54,801 nucleotides of DNA from positions 1 through 54,801 of the IMG/VR virus record IMGVR_UViG_3300030101_000387; one strand, written 5' to 3'. The translations under genes and the position numbers were made by a program. The notes under the pieces were generated by a model. The model worked only from the letters and a program-made list of their open reading frames with translations, searched no databases and was not told the DNA's origin. The stretch is from a virus. This document shows, piece after piece, positions 1-8,485 of the stretch (the first letter of the stretch is position 1; every line of letters begins with the position of its first letter).

Positions 1-99
1 CTGCAGAGCAGATCAACAAAGTTGAAAACTACCGTGATCCAGACTCATTTGCAGACATTGTACGTGGTATGCACCTATATGGTCGCAAAATCTTGCGCC
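1..99. repeat. 99-bp direct terminal repeat, left copy
   Basis: It is identical to 54703-54801. The repeat lies inside a protein-coding gene and its length is typical of a k-mer overlap in a circular assembly, so it marks a closed or circularly permuted genome rather than a biological terminal repeat. Confidence 0.95.
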
Positions 100-137
100 C
101 TCAAGCATTGGTGTCAGCCGTTTACAACGCTGCATAA
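1..137 (+). CDS. Major capsid protein, C-terminal end (split by the contig ends)
   Basis: This is the last 44 codons of the capsid gene, read from base 3 (bases 1-2 finish a codon begun at the far end) to the TAA at 135-137. Bases 1-99 are identical to 54703-54801, and the reading frame of the gene starting at 53775 runs into this piece without a shift. Joined across the circle the gene has 354 codons plus stop. It forms the icosahedral shell; see the entry at 53775. The break is an artefact of where the circle was cut, not a truncation. Confidence 0.93.
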   Translation, partial: AEQINKVENYRDPDSFADIVRGMHLYGRKILRPQALVSAVYNAA

Positions 138-153
138 TATTAAATATACTGTT

Positions 154-179
154 GGGCTGGCTTTGTTTATGGCTGGCCC
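154..179 (+). other. Hairpin just after the capsid gene
   Basis: Bases 154-161 pair with 172-179 (8 pairs, two G-T wobbles) around a 10-base loop, 16 bases after the capsid stop. No T-run follows, so it is not a classic intrinsic terminator. It could stabilise the capsid mRNA 3' end or cause partial termination before the adaptor gene. Confidence 0.4.
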
Positions 180-208
180 TTCAGCATATCTAACAGTAGG
201 ATAACTCT

Positions 209-934
209 ATGGCTACTTATGTTACATTAGTAAATGAATTACTAAGACGTTTAAACGAAGTTACGCTTGATACTGCAGGTGATGGCTTTGACTCTGTAAG
301 AAACGTACAAGCCTTAGCTAAAGACGCAGTTAATAGTAGCATTAGACTTATTCTACAGGACGGTCAGGAGTGGCCGTTTCTTAAAACAACCTTTACACAG
401 ACGCTTAGTGTAGGCACGAGACAGTACGACTTTCCTGCAGATTATTCTAGCACAGATTGGGATACATTCTATCTTAAAAAACTAGCTTCCGAAAACAACA
501 GTCCTATGCCATTAAGCACTATATCTTATGAGCAGTACATACAAAATGTGCGTCCATCAGATGACACAGGTGATCAAGTAAATGGAGATGGCCCTCCTGC
601 TATAGTGTATCAAACATTAGGTAATGCTTTTGGTGTCAGTCCTATACCTGATGCAGCTTATGAGATAGAGTACGTGTATTGGAAATTCCCTACGGACTTA
701 ACTGCTTTTAACGATGTAGCAATTATACCAGATCGTTTTAAACATGTAGTTATAGATGGTGCTATGATGTTTATGATGCGTTTCCGTAGCAATGAACAGA
801 GTGCTGCCATGCATCAGAATAATTTTGAAGACGGCATCAAGACAATGCGTAGAGTTACCTTTGATGATACTTTATTTGTACGTTCTACTGTTGTAGGTGA
901 TGCAAGAACAAGTTCCTTTACTAGCGGTATATAA
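209..934 (+). CDS. Head-to-tail adaptor protein (gp4/SU10 adaptor-like)
   Basis: This 241-residue protein lies directly after the capsid gene, where podoviruses encode the adaptor ring that sits under the portal and receives the tail. The fold looks helical at the N-terminus (VTLVNELLRRLNEV, then a helix ending in ILQDGQEWPFL), followed by a beta-rich middle with a typical adaptor motif (YDFPADY) and a C-terminal helical part (FKHVVIDGAMMFMMRFR). Family and position both fit P22 gp4-like or SU10-like adaptors. The ATG follows a purine stretch (AGTAGGATAACTCT). Its stop overlaps the next start by one base, implying coupled translation. The assignment rests on pattern and synteny. Confidence 0.7.
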   Translation: MATYVTLVNELLRRLNEVTLDTAGDGFDSVRNVQALAKDAVNSSIRLILQDGQEWPFLKTTFTQTLSVGTRQYDFPADYSSTDWDTFYLKKLASENNSPMPLSTISYEQYIQNVRPSDDTGDQVNGDGPPAIVYQTLGNAFGVSPIPDAAYEIEYVYWKFPTDLTAFNDVAIIPDRFKHVVIDGAMMFMMRFRSNEQSAAMHQNNFEDGIKTMRRVTFDDTLFVRSTVVGDARTSSFTSGI

Positions 935-2472
935 TGGCTGATAATCTAGCTTCCTTTAAAGTCTTTTGTCAGGGAGGGCTTAACACTAGTAGGGATGTGC
1001 TTTCTCAAGGTGAGACACAGCCTGGATCAGCTATATCATTGCTTAACTATGAACCTGCTGTTACTGGTGGTTACAGAAAGATAAGTGGCTTTGCTAACAA
1101 CTACGGCACAGTTACAGGCACAGGAAGTGTGCTAGGTGTTTGTGTAGCTGATGGTATTAACGATGGCATACTAGCTTGTAGAAAACCATCATCAGGTAAT
1201 AACTACTTACATAAATGGAATAACTCTAGTTCAGCTTGGGATGCTGTAACTACTTCAGGTTCACCTACAATGGTAGGGGTAACTAAAGTTAGATTTTCTA
1301 GGTTTAACTTTGCTACACCAAAGGTTGTTCTAACTGATGGTATAAATCCTGCAGCCACATATGATGGTACAACCTATACGCAGATTACTCACTCTGATGC
1401 ACCAACAGACCCAAAGTTTTCTGCTATATTCCAAAATCATTTATTTTTAGCAGGTGATCCTGCACATCCGACTAAGATATTTTTTAGTGCTCCTCTCGCA
1501 GAAACAGACTTTGCTGCAAGTAATGGAGCAGGTGTAATAAATGTAGGTTTCCCTGTAGTTGCAATTAAATCATTTAGAAACGAACTGTTTATATTTGGCT
1601 CGACTAATATTAAGAAACTATCAGGTACTGCACTAGCTAATTTTGTATTACAAACTGTTACTGACGATCTTGGATGCCTCGCCACAGACAGTGTTATAGA
1701 AATTGGTGGTGACTTACTATTCTTATCTCAAGATGGCCTACGCCCTATATCAGGTACAGATAAGATTGGTGACGTTAATCTTGAAACAGTATCAAAAGAC
1801 ATCCAGTCTATCTTTACAGACATTGTATTTGATATTGACCTTGATGGCCTTAATGCTGTAGTAATTAGACAAAAGACACAATTTAGATACTTCTTTGCAG
1901 CAGCAGACTCTCAAGGTATTATTGGGGGTTTTAGACAAACGCCTAATGGACTACAGTTTGAATATAGCCAAATGCTAGGTATTACAGCCACTTGTGCAGC
2001 TAGTGGTTACATAGGACAAAACGAAATTGTTATACATGGTACTTCAACAGGTAAAGTACAGCAACAAGAAGTAGGTAACAATTTTGATGGAGATCCAATA
2101 CTAAGTGTGTTTCAAACACCTTTTTATCATATGCAAGACCCAGAGCAACGCAAGATATTTTATACTGTAGCGACTTATCTGAGATCAGAAGGTGACAACT
2201 CTATCGTTATGTCGGCTTTGTATGACTACGCAGATGTAGAAACACTAAATCCAACTAACTTTAATTTATCTACTGCAGGTGCTGCAGCTTTCTATAACGA
2301 AGCTACATATAATAGTACAGCAATTTACGATGGTAATCCATCACCAGTGCAACGCACTAATATATCAGGATCAGGTAAATCCGCATCTTTAAAATATGTA
2401 ACTAATGACACAAATGCATCACACAGTATTCAAGGTTTAGTGATTACGTTTGGAGTAGGAGACAGGTTGTAA
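934..2472 (+). CDS. Tail nozzle/hub structural protein
   Basis: This 512-residue virion protein starts on the last base of the adaptor stop. It is rich in beta-strand-like segments with repeated Gly/Asn turns. The stretch around residues 150-270 (FQNHLFLAG, then FRNELFIFG, then GGDLLFLSQDGLRPISG) looks like successive propeller blades, as in podoviral nozzle or P22 gp10-type hub proteins that form the tail tube below the adaptor. Position between adaptor and fibres supports this. Length is in the usual range for that class. The exact family was not confirmed. Confidence 0.6.
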   Translation: MADNLASFKVFCQGGLNTSRDVLSQGETQPGSAISLLNYEPAVTGGYRKISGFANNYGTVTGTGSVLGVCVADGINDGILACRKPSSGNNYLHKWNNSSSAWDAVTTSGSPTMVGVTKVRFSRFNFATPKVVLTDGINPAATYDGTTYTQITHSDAPTDPKFSAIFQNHLFLAGDPAHPTKIFFSAPLAETDFAASNGAGVINVGFPVVAIKSFRNELFIFGSTNIKKLSGTALANFVLQTVTDDLGCLATDSVIEIGGDLLFLSQDGLRPISGTDKIGDVNLETVSKDIQSIFTDIVFDIDLDGLNAVVIRQKTQFRYFFAAADSQGIIGGFRQTPNGLQFEYSQMLGITATCAASGYIGQNEIVIHGTSTGKVQQQEVGNNFDGDPILSVFQTPFYHMQDPEQRKIFYTVATYLRSEGDNSIVMSALYDYADVETLNPTNFNLSTAGAAAFYNEATYNSTAIYDGNPSPVQRTNISGSGKSASLKYVTNDTNASHSIQGLVITFGVGDRL

Positions 2473-2473
2473 C

Positions 2474-4477
2474 ATGGCAGGTTATTCAAGACAATCAGCA
2501 GCAGATATTATCGCTAATGCGGTTATTAAAGCTGCACCAGTAAACGCAGAATATAATGCGATACGAGATGCATTTGCTTTAGCTACTGGACATAAACATG
2601 ATGGTAGTTCCACTGAAGGTGGATACGTACCTTTGATAGCTGACAGTGATGCCTTAAACAAAGTTGTAATAGACACAAGCAATAATCGAATAGGTTTCTT
2701 TAGTGAAGTAAGCGGTTCTGCAGTAGAGCAAGTACGTATACAAGATGGTGCTATTGTTCCTGTAACTGATGATGATATAGACATCGGTAGCTCTTCACTT
2801 AAATTTAAAGATCTTTATGTAGATGGTGTAGGTAATATAGACTCTGTAGTTGTAACAGGTGCTGCTACATTTTCTAACATAGACATTAATGGTGGTGCTA
2901 TAGACGGTGCAACAATAGGTGCAGCATCTGCAGGAGCAGCTACGTTTACTGATCTTACTGCTACAGGAACTACTACAGTAACTACAGCAGATGTAAACGG
3001 TGGTAACATTGATGGCACTATAATAGGTGCTTCTACAGCAGCAGCAGGTACATTCACTGCACTAACCGCTACAGGCACAACAACTGTAACAACTGCAGAT
3101 ATAAATGGCGGTAACATAGATGGTACAACTATTGGTGCTTCTAGTGCTGCAGCAGGTAGCTTTACAACTGTATCGACATCTGGACAAGCTACATTGGCAA
3201 GCGTTGATGTTAACGGTGGTAATATTGACGGCACTATTATCGGTGCGTCAAGTCCTGCTGCTATAACAGGTACAACTATTACAGCAAACTCTGGATTTGT
3301 AGGTAACTTACAGGGTAACATTACAGGTAATATAACTGGTAACATTACAGGTAACATTAGTGGTGATGTGACAGGTAACGTAACTGCAGGTTCTGGTACA
3401 TCTACATTTAACAATGTGACAGTCAATGGAACATTGGACGTTACAGGTACAACAATTGCTAACGTTACAGATCCTAGCAATGCACAAGATGCTGCCACAA
3501 AAAATTATGTTGATTCTGAAATATCTAGTTTAGTAGACTCAGCACCTGGAACTCTAAACACTCTAAACGAACTTGCTGCAGCATTAGGTGACGATGCAAG
3601 TTTTAGTACAACAGTTACAAATAGTATAGCTACTAAGCTACCACTTGCAGGTGGTACGATGTCTGGTGCTATCGCTATGGGTACAAACAAGATTACAGGT
3701 CTAGGTGATCCTACAGCTAACCAAGATGCAGCAACCAAGAAGTATACAACTGATACATTCTTACCGTTAGCAGGTGGTACACTCACAGGTGCAGTAGCAG
3801 CAGGTAGTAACAAGATTACTGCTAGTTATACTCCAAGTGCAGGTGCTGACCTTACAACAAAAACATATGTTGACGGTATTCTAAGTTCTGGTACTGCAGC
3901 AGCAACCTCTGCAACTGCAGCCGCTTCAAGTGCTACTGCTGCCGCAACAAGTGCAACTAATGCAGCAAGTAGTGCAACAGCAGCAGCTTCTAGCGCAACC
4001 TCTGCAGCAGCTAGTTTTGATTCGTTTGATGACAGATACCTTGGTGCTAAATCATCTGCGCCTTCTACAGACAACGATGGTGATGCTCTAGTTATCGGTG
4101 CTCTCTATTTTAATACTACTACAAACTCTATGCAGGTTTTTGGTAGCTCTGGTTTTACTGCAGCAGGTTCATCTGTAAACGGAACTTCATCAAGACAAAC
4201 TTATACAGCCACAAGTGGACAGACTACATTTAACATAACCTATGACGCAGGTTTTGTAGATGTTTATCTTAACGGTGTAAAATTATTAGCAGGTACAGAC
4301 TTTACTGCTACGTCAGGTACAGCAGTTGTACTTGCATCGGGTGCTACAGCAGGGGATATTTTAGACCTAGTAGCTTATGGTACATTTACGCTATCAACCC
4401 ATTATACAAAAACTGAAAGTGATGCTCGTTTTGCCCCAATAGACGATCCCATTGCTTTTGCTATTGCGTTAGGATAA
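2474..4477 (+). CDS. Repeat-rich tail fibre protein
   Basis: This 667-residue fibre has an N-terminal region with a GHKHDGSSTEGG motif common in marine phage fibres. A repeated shaft follows (four versions of the motif N-G-G-x-I-D-G-x-x-I-G-A, about residues 135-265, then a run of GNITGN units). After that come two copies of an LPLAGGTLTG-type segment with nearby DAATKxY motifs, an alanine/serine/threonine-rich coiled-coil-like stretch (about residues 475-515), the motif FDDRYLGAKSSAPSTDNDG, and a C-terminal beta domain. This is the standard plan of a trimeric receptor-binding fibre, attached to the tail through its N-terminus. It starts two bases after the nozzle gene. Confidence 0.75.
   Translation: MAGYSRQSAADIIANAVIKAAPVNAEYNAIRDAFALATGHKHDGSSTEGGYVPLIADSDALNKVVIDTSNNRIGFFSEVSGSAVEQVRIQDGAIVPVTDDDIDIGSSSLKFKDLYVDGVGNIDSVVVTGAATFSNIDINGGAIDGATIGAASAGAATFTDLTATGTTTVTTADVNGGNIDGTIIGASTAAAGTFTALTATGTTTVTTADINGGNIDGTTIGASSAAAGSFTTVSTSGQATLASVDVNGGNIDGTIIGASSPAAITGTTITANSGFVGNLQGNITGNITGNITGNISGDVTGNVTAGSGTSTFNNVTVNGTLDVTGTTIANVTDPSNAQDAATKNYVDSEISSLVDSAPGTLNTLNELAAALGDDASFSTTVTNSIATKLPLAGGTMSGAIAMGTNKITGLGDPTANQDAATKKYTTDTFLPLAGGTLTGAVAAGSNKITASYTPSAGADLTTKTYVDGILSSGTAAATSATAAASSATAAATSATNAASSATAAASSATSAAASFDSFDDRYLGAKSSAPSTDNDGDALVIGALYFNTTTNSMQVFGSSGFTAAGSSVNGTSSRQTYTATSGQTTFNITYDAGFVDVYLNGVKLLAGTDFTATSGTAVVLASGATAGDILDLVAYGTFTLSTHYTKTESDARFAPIDDPIAFAIALG
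2880..3390 (+). repeat. Tandem coding repeats of the fibre shaft
   Basis: Degenerate in-frame repeats encode the N-G-G-x-I-D-G motif about every 100-110 bases between 2880 and 3260. A tighter 12-base repeat, coding GNIT units, lies at about 3314-3383. Such repeats allow the shaft length to change by slippage or recombination. Confidence 0.75.
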
Positions 4478-4487
4478 GGATTCAAAA

Positions 4488-4820
4488 ATGGCTAACACTT
4501 TTAAGAACGCAGTTAGTTCAGCAATAGGCACATCCCAGACAAGTGTTTATACTGTACCTTCTGCAACAACAACAACAGTTATAGGTATGACTGTTGCAAA
4601 CATACACTCATCTGCTATTACAGTGGATGTAGTAGTAACAGATAGCTCTGCTTCTGCTAGTGTATTTATAGTAAAGGCAGCTACTATTCCAGTAGGAGGA
4701 GCATTAGTTCCGATAGGCGGTGATCAAAAGGTAGTGCTAGAAACTACTGACATATTAAAGGTTACAAGTAATACAGCTTCAAGTGCAGACGTTATAGTCT
4801 CTGTACTAGAGCAGACGTAA
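4488..4820 (+). CDS. Small virion-associated protein, unknown
   Basis: This 110-residue protein lies between two fibre genes and has a good ribosome binding site (GGATAAGGATTC). It is predicted almost all-beta, with Ala/Ser/Thr/Val-rich strands and no cysteine, signal or membrane segment. Similar small beta proteins are found beside fibres in marine phages and may cap or decorate them. I do not recognise a named family, so the virion role is inferred from location only. Confidence 0.65.
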   Translation: MANTFKNAVSSAIGTSQTSVYTVPSATTTTVIGMTVANIHSSAITVDVVVTDSSASASVFIVKAATIPVGGALVPIGGDQKVVLETTDILKVTSNTASSADVIVSVLEQT

Positions 4821-4832
4821 GGGAGAGAATAG

Positions 4833-5957
4833 ATGCCATATATAGGAAATCAACCTACACCAGTAAATGTTGGTAGCGATAGTATCACAGATGGTTCTAT
4901 AGTTAATGCTGATATTAATTCAAGTGCAGCTATTGCTATAAGTAAACTTGACGGTGTTACATCAACTAACACAGAGTTAAACTTACTTGACGGTGTAACA
5001 GCTACAACTGCTGAATTAAATTTTGTTGATGGTGTTACTAGCAATGTACAAACTCAGATAGATGCTAAACAACCTTACGCAACAATTGCAGTTACTGTAG
5101 TTAACTCTGGTGGAAATAAGTATGCTCTTGACGGAACAATACAACAACTAGCTTTACTCACACCCTCAGTAACATACAGGTTTGATCAGTCAGATAGCAG
5201 CAACTCAGGACATCCACTACGACTAAGTACAACCTCAAACGGTACTCACGGTGGTGGTAGTGCATTTACTACAGGTGTAACAGCAGTAGGTACTCCAGGT
5301 TCTGCAGGAGCTTACACAGAAGTTAAATTAGAACAAGATGCTCCAGATACATTATATTACTATTGTACAAACCATAGCGGTATGGGTGGAGAGATTGACG
5401 TAAGAGCTACTGTTTCAAGTCTAAGTGATCTTAGCATAACTGCTACAGCATCTGAGTTAAATATTATGGATGGTGTTACGTCTACAGCAGCAGAGCTTAA
5501 TATACTAGACGGTGTAACTGCAACAACTGCTGAGTTAAACTACCTAGACATTGCAACACTAGGATTAACAGCAGCATCTAAAGCTGTAACTGCAGATGCT
5601 AATGGTGTTGTAAGTTTTGATAATGGTACAATAGAAGAGTCAACAACTATAACGTCAAGTTCAAATGCAGCTACAATTAATTTAAGAGATGGTAATGTAT
5701 TTGAGCATGACCTAACTGAAAACGTTACCTATACATTTAGTAACCCTGCAGCGTCAGGACGAGCTTCAGCATTTGTACTAAAAGTTATACAAGACTCTTC
5801 AGCCAGAACAATAACATGGCCTGGAAGTGTAGACTGGGCAGCAGCAACTGCACCTACTTTAACAGCAACAAACAATGGTGTAGACGTTTTTGGTTTTCTT
5901 ACAATTGATGGTGGAACTACATACTATGGGTTTACGTTAGGCCAAGCATTAGGATAA
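4833..5957 (+). CDS. Tail fibre protein with LDGVTATTAELN repeats, copy A
   Basis: This 374-residue fibre has two blocks of the ELNxLDGVT repeat (about residues 35-75 and 205-250), which are typical of marine phage fibre shafts. An inserted beta domain (about 85-195) contains YYCTNHSGMGG, resembling a copper-binding-like segment seen in other fibres. The C-terminal domain (about 280-374) has the motif TFSNPAASGRA. It is paralogous to the protein at 8486-9694, sharing the shaft repeat and the C-terminal domain but not the inserted domain. The following gene is likewise paralogous to 9701-11620, so the pair is duplicated. RBS GGGAGAGAATAG. Confidence 0.72.
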   Translation: MPYIGNQPTPVNVGSDSITDGSIVNADINSSAAIAISKLDGVTSTNTELNLLDGVTATTAELNFVDGVTSNVQTQIDAKQPYATIAVTVVNSGGNKYALDGTIQQLALLTPSVTYRFDQSDSSNSGHPLRLSTTSNGTHGGGSAFTTGVTAVGTPGSAGAYTEVKLEQDAPDTLYYYCTNHSGMGGEIDVRATVSSLSDLSITATASELNIMDGVTSTAAELNILDGVTATTAELNYLDIATLGLTAASKAVTADANGVVSFDNGTIEESTTITSSSNAATINLRDGNVFEHDLTENVTYTFSNPAASGRASAFVLKVIQDSSARTITWPGSVDWAAATAPTLTATNNGVDVFGFLTIDGGTTYYGFTLGQALG

Positions 5958-5961
5958 TAAT

Positions 5962-7941
5962 ATGACAGCTTCTAAATTAGTTTTAAATGCAGCCTCTGGC
6001 GTAGGTGGCGGTGGTCTTGATGTAGATGATGTCTTTTCTGTAGATGTAAGATCAGGAACTGGGCATGGCAATGCTTGGTCTGTAAATAATGGTATTGATT
6101 TATCGGGTGAGGGGGGTCTAGTTTTTTACAAATCAAGAACACAAGCCCAAAATTGGATTGCTTTTGATACTGAGCGTGGAAAACCTTCTGGATATGATGG
6201 ACTAGCTCTTCTTTATCCAAACGCTACTAATTCTAACCAGAATTGGAGTTGGATTACTCAGTTTAATAATAATGGTTTTTCTGGTGACGGACAAGGTAGT
6301 AAAAATGACTCCAATAATGACTACGCCTCTTGGACATTTCGCAAAGCTAAAAAGTTTTTTGATGTTGTGACATATACGGGGGATGGATCTAATTATAGAA
6401 ACATAAGTCATAATTTAGGATCTGTTCCAGGACACGTTATGGTAAAGAAAACAAGCGGTGGTTCGGTAGCAGGTTGGATAAATTGGCATAGAACTTTTAG
6501 CGATTATCAATCTGTATTTTTAAATACAACTGAGGCAACTTACAGTGGTGGTAGTAATGGTGGGGTTTTTGGTCAAGCATCTGGTTTTACAAGCACACAG
6601 TTCCAGTTAGGTGGTCCAAATAACATAACTTATCATAATGAAAATGGCTCAACCTACGTGGCCTACTTATTTGCACACAACAATAATGACGGAGAATTTG
6701 GTCCAGATGGTGACCAAGATATTATTAAGTGTGGAAGTTATACTGGTGATGGAACAACTGATGGCTCTAATCAAGTTACTCTTGGGTTTGAACCTCAGTG
6801 GATTTTTTTAAAAAGATCTGACGGTAGTGGTTATTATTCTCAAGTAATTGACAGTATGAGAGGTATGGTATCGGGTGGCAATGATAAGATTTTATGGCCT
6901 AATGTTGATGCCGTAGAAAACGGCACTCTAAACAGTGTTGATGCAACCGCTACAGGTTTTAGCGTTAATGACTCAGGTAATTCAAATTTAAACGGCAGCA
7001 CTTGGATCTACATGGCAATACGCAGAGGCCCATTAGCTGTACCAGAAGATGCGACTAAGGTATTTAGTATAGATACTCAAGGCAGTAGTGCTCCTTATTT
7101 TGATAGCAATCATATTGTTGATACGGCTCTTGTAAGACCAGTGGGTTCTGGTGGTAGTGGGGGTGGTGGTGCTTTTATCTATGCACGACTGATGGGTGAA
7201 AAATATTTAAAAACAAGTGGTACAAACGCTGAAGCTAATGCAAGCGAAGCTGGCTTTGATTTTATGAATGGTCACATAGATCAAAATTGGGGTGGTACTA
7301 ATACTTACAGTTGGATGTGGAAGCGTGCACCCTCGTATTTCGACTGTGTTTGTTACAGCGGCACAGGAAGCGCAAGAACCCAGAGCCATAACTTAAACGC
7401 AGTTCCAGAAATGATGTGGGTACGTCCTCGTAATCTTGCCGAAAACTGGGCTGTCTATCATAAAGATGTTGGTGCTACTAAGTATCTTCAACTAAATACT
7501 ACTGCTGCTGAAGCAACAAGCTCTACTAGATGGAATGACACAACTCCTACCTCTAGTGTATTTTCACTTGGAGCAGATAATGAGGTAAATGCTAGTGGTG
7601 GCTACACCTACATAGCCTACCTTTTCGCTAGCGTAGCAGGTGTAAGTAAGGTGGGAAGCTATACTGGTGACGGAAATACAGGTAAACAAATAGACTGCGG
7701 TTTTTCTAGTGGTGCTAGGTTTATACTTATAAAAGCTTCAAGTGGCAGTGGTGGTTGGTTTGTTTGGGATAGTGTTCGTGGTATTGTTTCAGGCAATGAT
7801 CCATATTTACAATTAAATAATACAGATGCTGAAGTAACAGGTGGAGATAATGTAGATCCATATTCGGCAGGGTTTATAGTAAATGGCCCTGGTAACAATG
7901 CTTCAGGAGTTACATACATCTTCTACGCAATCGCAACATAA
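5962..7941 (+). CDS. Large tail appendage protein, copy A
   Basis: This 659-residue protein has internally repeated domains. A unit containing SWTFRKAxKFFDVVTYTGxG, then HNLGSVP and YVAYLFAHN, recurs in weaker form later (MWKRAPSYFDCVCYSGTG, HNLNAVPEMMWV, YIAYLFASV, KVGSYTGDGNTG). It is paralogous along its length to the 639-residue protein at 9701-11620. This Gly/Asn/Ser-rich beta architecture is known from receptor-binding or tail appendage proteins of marine phages. It begins four bases after copy A of the fibre, and the two are probably partners in one appendage. No enzyme motif is seen. Confidence 0.7.
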   Translation: MTASKLVLNAASGVGGGGLDVDDVFSVDVRSGTGHGNAWSVNNGIDLSGEGGLVFYKSRTQAQNWIAFDTERGKPSGYDGLALLYPNATNSNQNWSWITQFNNNGFSGDGQGSKNDSNNDYASWTFRKAKKFFDVVTYTGDGSNYRNISHNLGSVPGHVMVKKTSGGSVAGWINWHRTFSDYQSVFLNTTEATYSGGSNGGVFGQASGFTSTQFQLGGPNNITYHNENGSTYVAYLFAHNNNDGEFGPDGDQDIIKCGSYTGDGTTDGSNQVTLGFEPQWIFLKRSDGSGYYSQVIDSMRGMVSGGNDKILWPNVDAVENGTLNSVDATATGFSVNDSGNSNLNGSTWIYMAIRRGPLAVPEDATKVFSIDTQGSSAPYFDSNHIVDTALVRPVGSGGSGGGGAFIYARLMGEKYLKTSGTNAEANASEAGFDFMNGHIDQNWGGTNTYSWMWKRAPSYFDCVCYSGTGSARTQSHNLNAVPEMMWVRPRNLAENWAVYHKDVGATKYLQLNTTAAEATSSTRWNDTTPTSSVFSLGADNEVNASGGYTYIAYLFASVAGVSKVGSYTGDGNTGKQIDCGFSSGARFILIKASSGSGGWFVWDSVRGIVSGNDPYLQLNNTDAEVTGGDNVDPYSAGFIVNGPGNNASGVTYIFYAIAT

Positions 7942-7968
7942 TCAAACTCATTAGAAAGGATCAATCAG

Positions 7969-8466
7969 ATGGGTGAATATAGAAACAGAGAAACAGGCGA
8001 AGTTAAAACGCAAGGCGAATGGAGAGCAGTCTTTAAAAATATGTCTCTTCCGAAAGTGTGGAACAGTAATGTCTGTGACGCAATGAATATTGACCCAGTA
8101 CTAGCATCTCCTGCTGCTACAACCAGTGCATATCAAACAAGTGTGCGTGATGGTGTCGAGCAAGACAGCAAAGGCAACTGGGTTGAAAAGTACGTAGCTA
8201 AAGACATGTTTGCTGATACAACTGTAGATGGTAAAACAACTACAAAAGCAGAACATGAAAAAGCATACCAAGCAACACTGGATGCTAACGTTGCATCAGG
8301 TCATCGTAGTACACGTAACAGCAAACTAGCTGAGACAGACTGGACTGCTATGTCGGATGTTACTATGGCAGATGACATGAAGACCTACAGACAGGCTCTA
8401 CGTGATTTACCAACGCATAAGAATTGGCCTAACTTGGAAGATGCTGACTGGCCTACAAAGCCATAA
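7969..8466 (+). CDS. Tail fibre assembly chaperone
   Basis: This 165-residue protein has the C-terminal signature of phage tail assembly chaperones (APC type). Residues about 110-165 read RSTRNSKLAETDWTAMSD, then YRQALRDLPTH, then NWPNLEDADWPTKP. These proteins help trimerise or attach fibres and are encoded next to them. It lies between the two paralogous fibre cassettes, so it may serve both. The RBS AGAAAGGATC is well placed. The N-terminal half (residues 1-100) is less conserved-looking and may set fibre specificity. Confidence 0.8.
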   Translation: MGEYRNRETGEVKTQGEWRAVFKNMSLPKVWNSNVCDAMNIDPVLASPAATTSAYQTSVRDGVEQDSKGNWVEKYVAKDMFADTTVDGKTTTKAEHEKAYQATLDANVASGHRSTRNSKLAETDWTAMSDVTMADDMKTYRQALRDLPTHKNWPNLEDADWPTKP

Positions 8467-8485
8467 TAAATAGAGGATAGACAAC

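Noticed and set aside
1-99. Biological direct terminal repeat of a linear genome
   Set aside because: It lies inside the capsid gene and has assembly-overlap length.
2880-3390. CRISPR-like regular repeats
   Set aside because: Repeats are in frame, degenerate, and encode the fibre shaft; there are no spacers of unique sequence.
2815-3498. Long minus-strand frame (227 codons) inside the first fibre gene
   Set aside because: It is the antisense of the repeat-rich shaft; product is Val/Pro/Ala low-complexity with no ribosome binding site.
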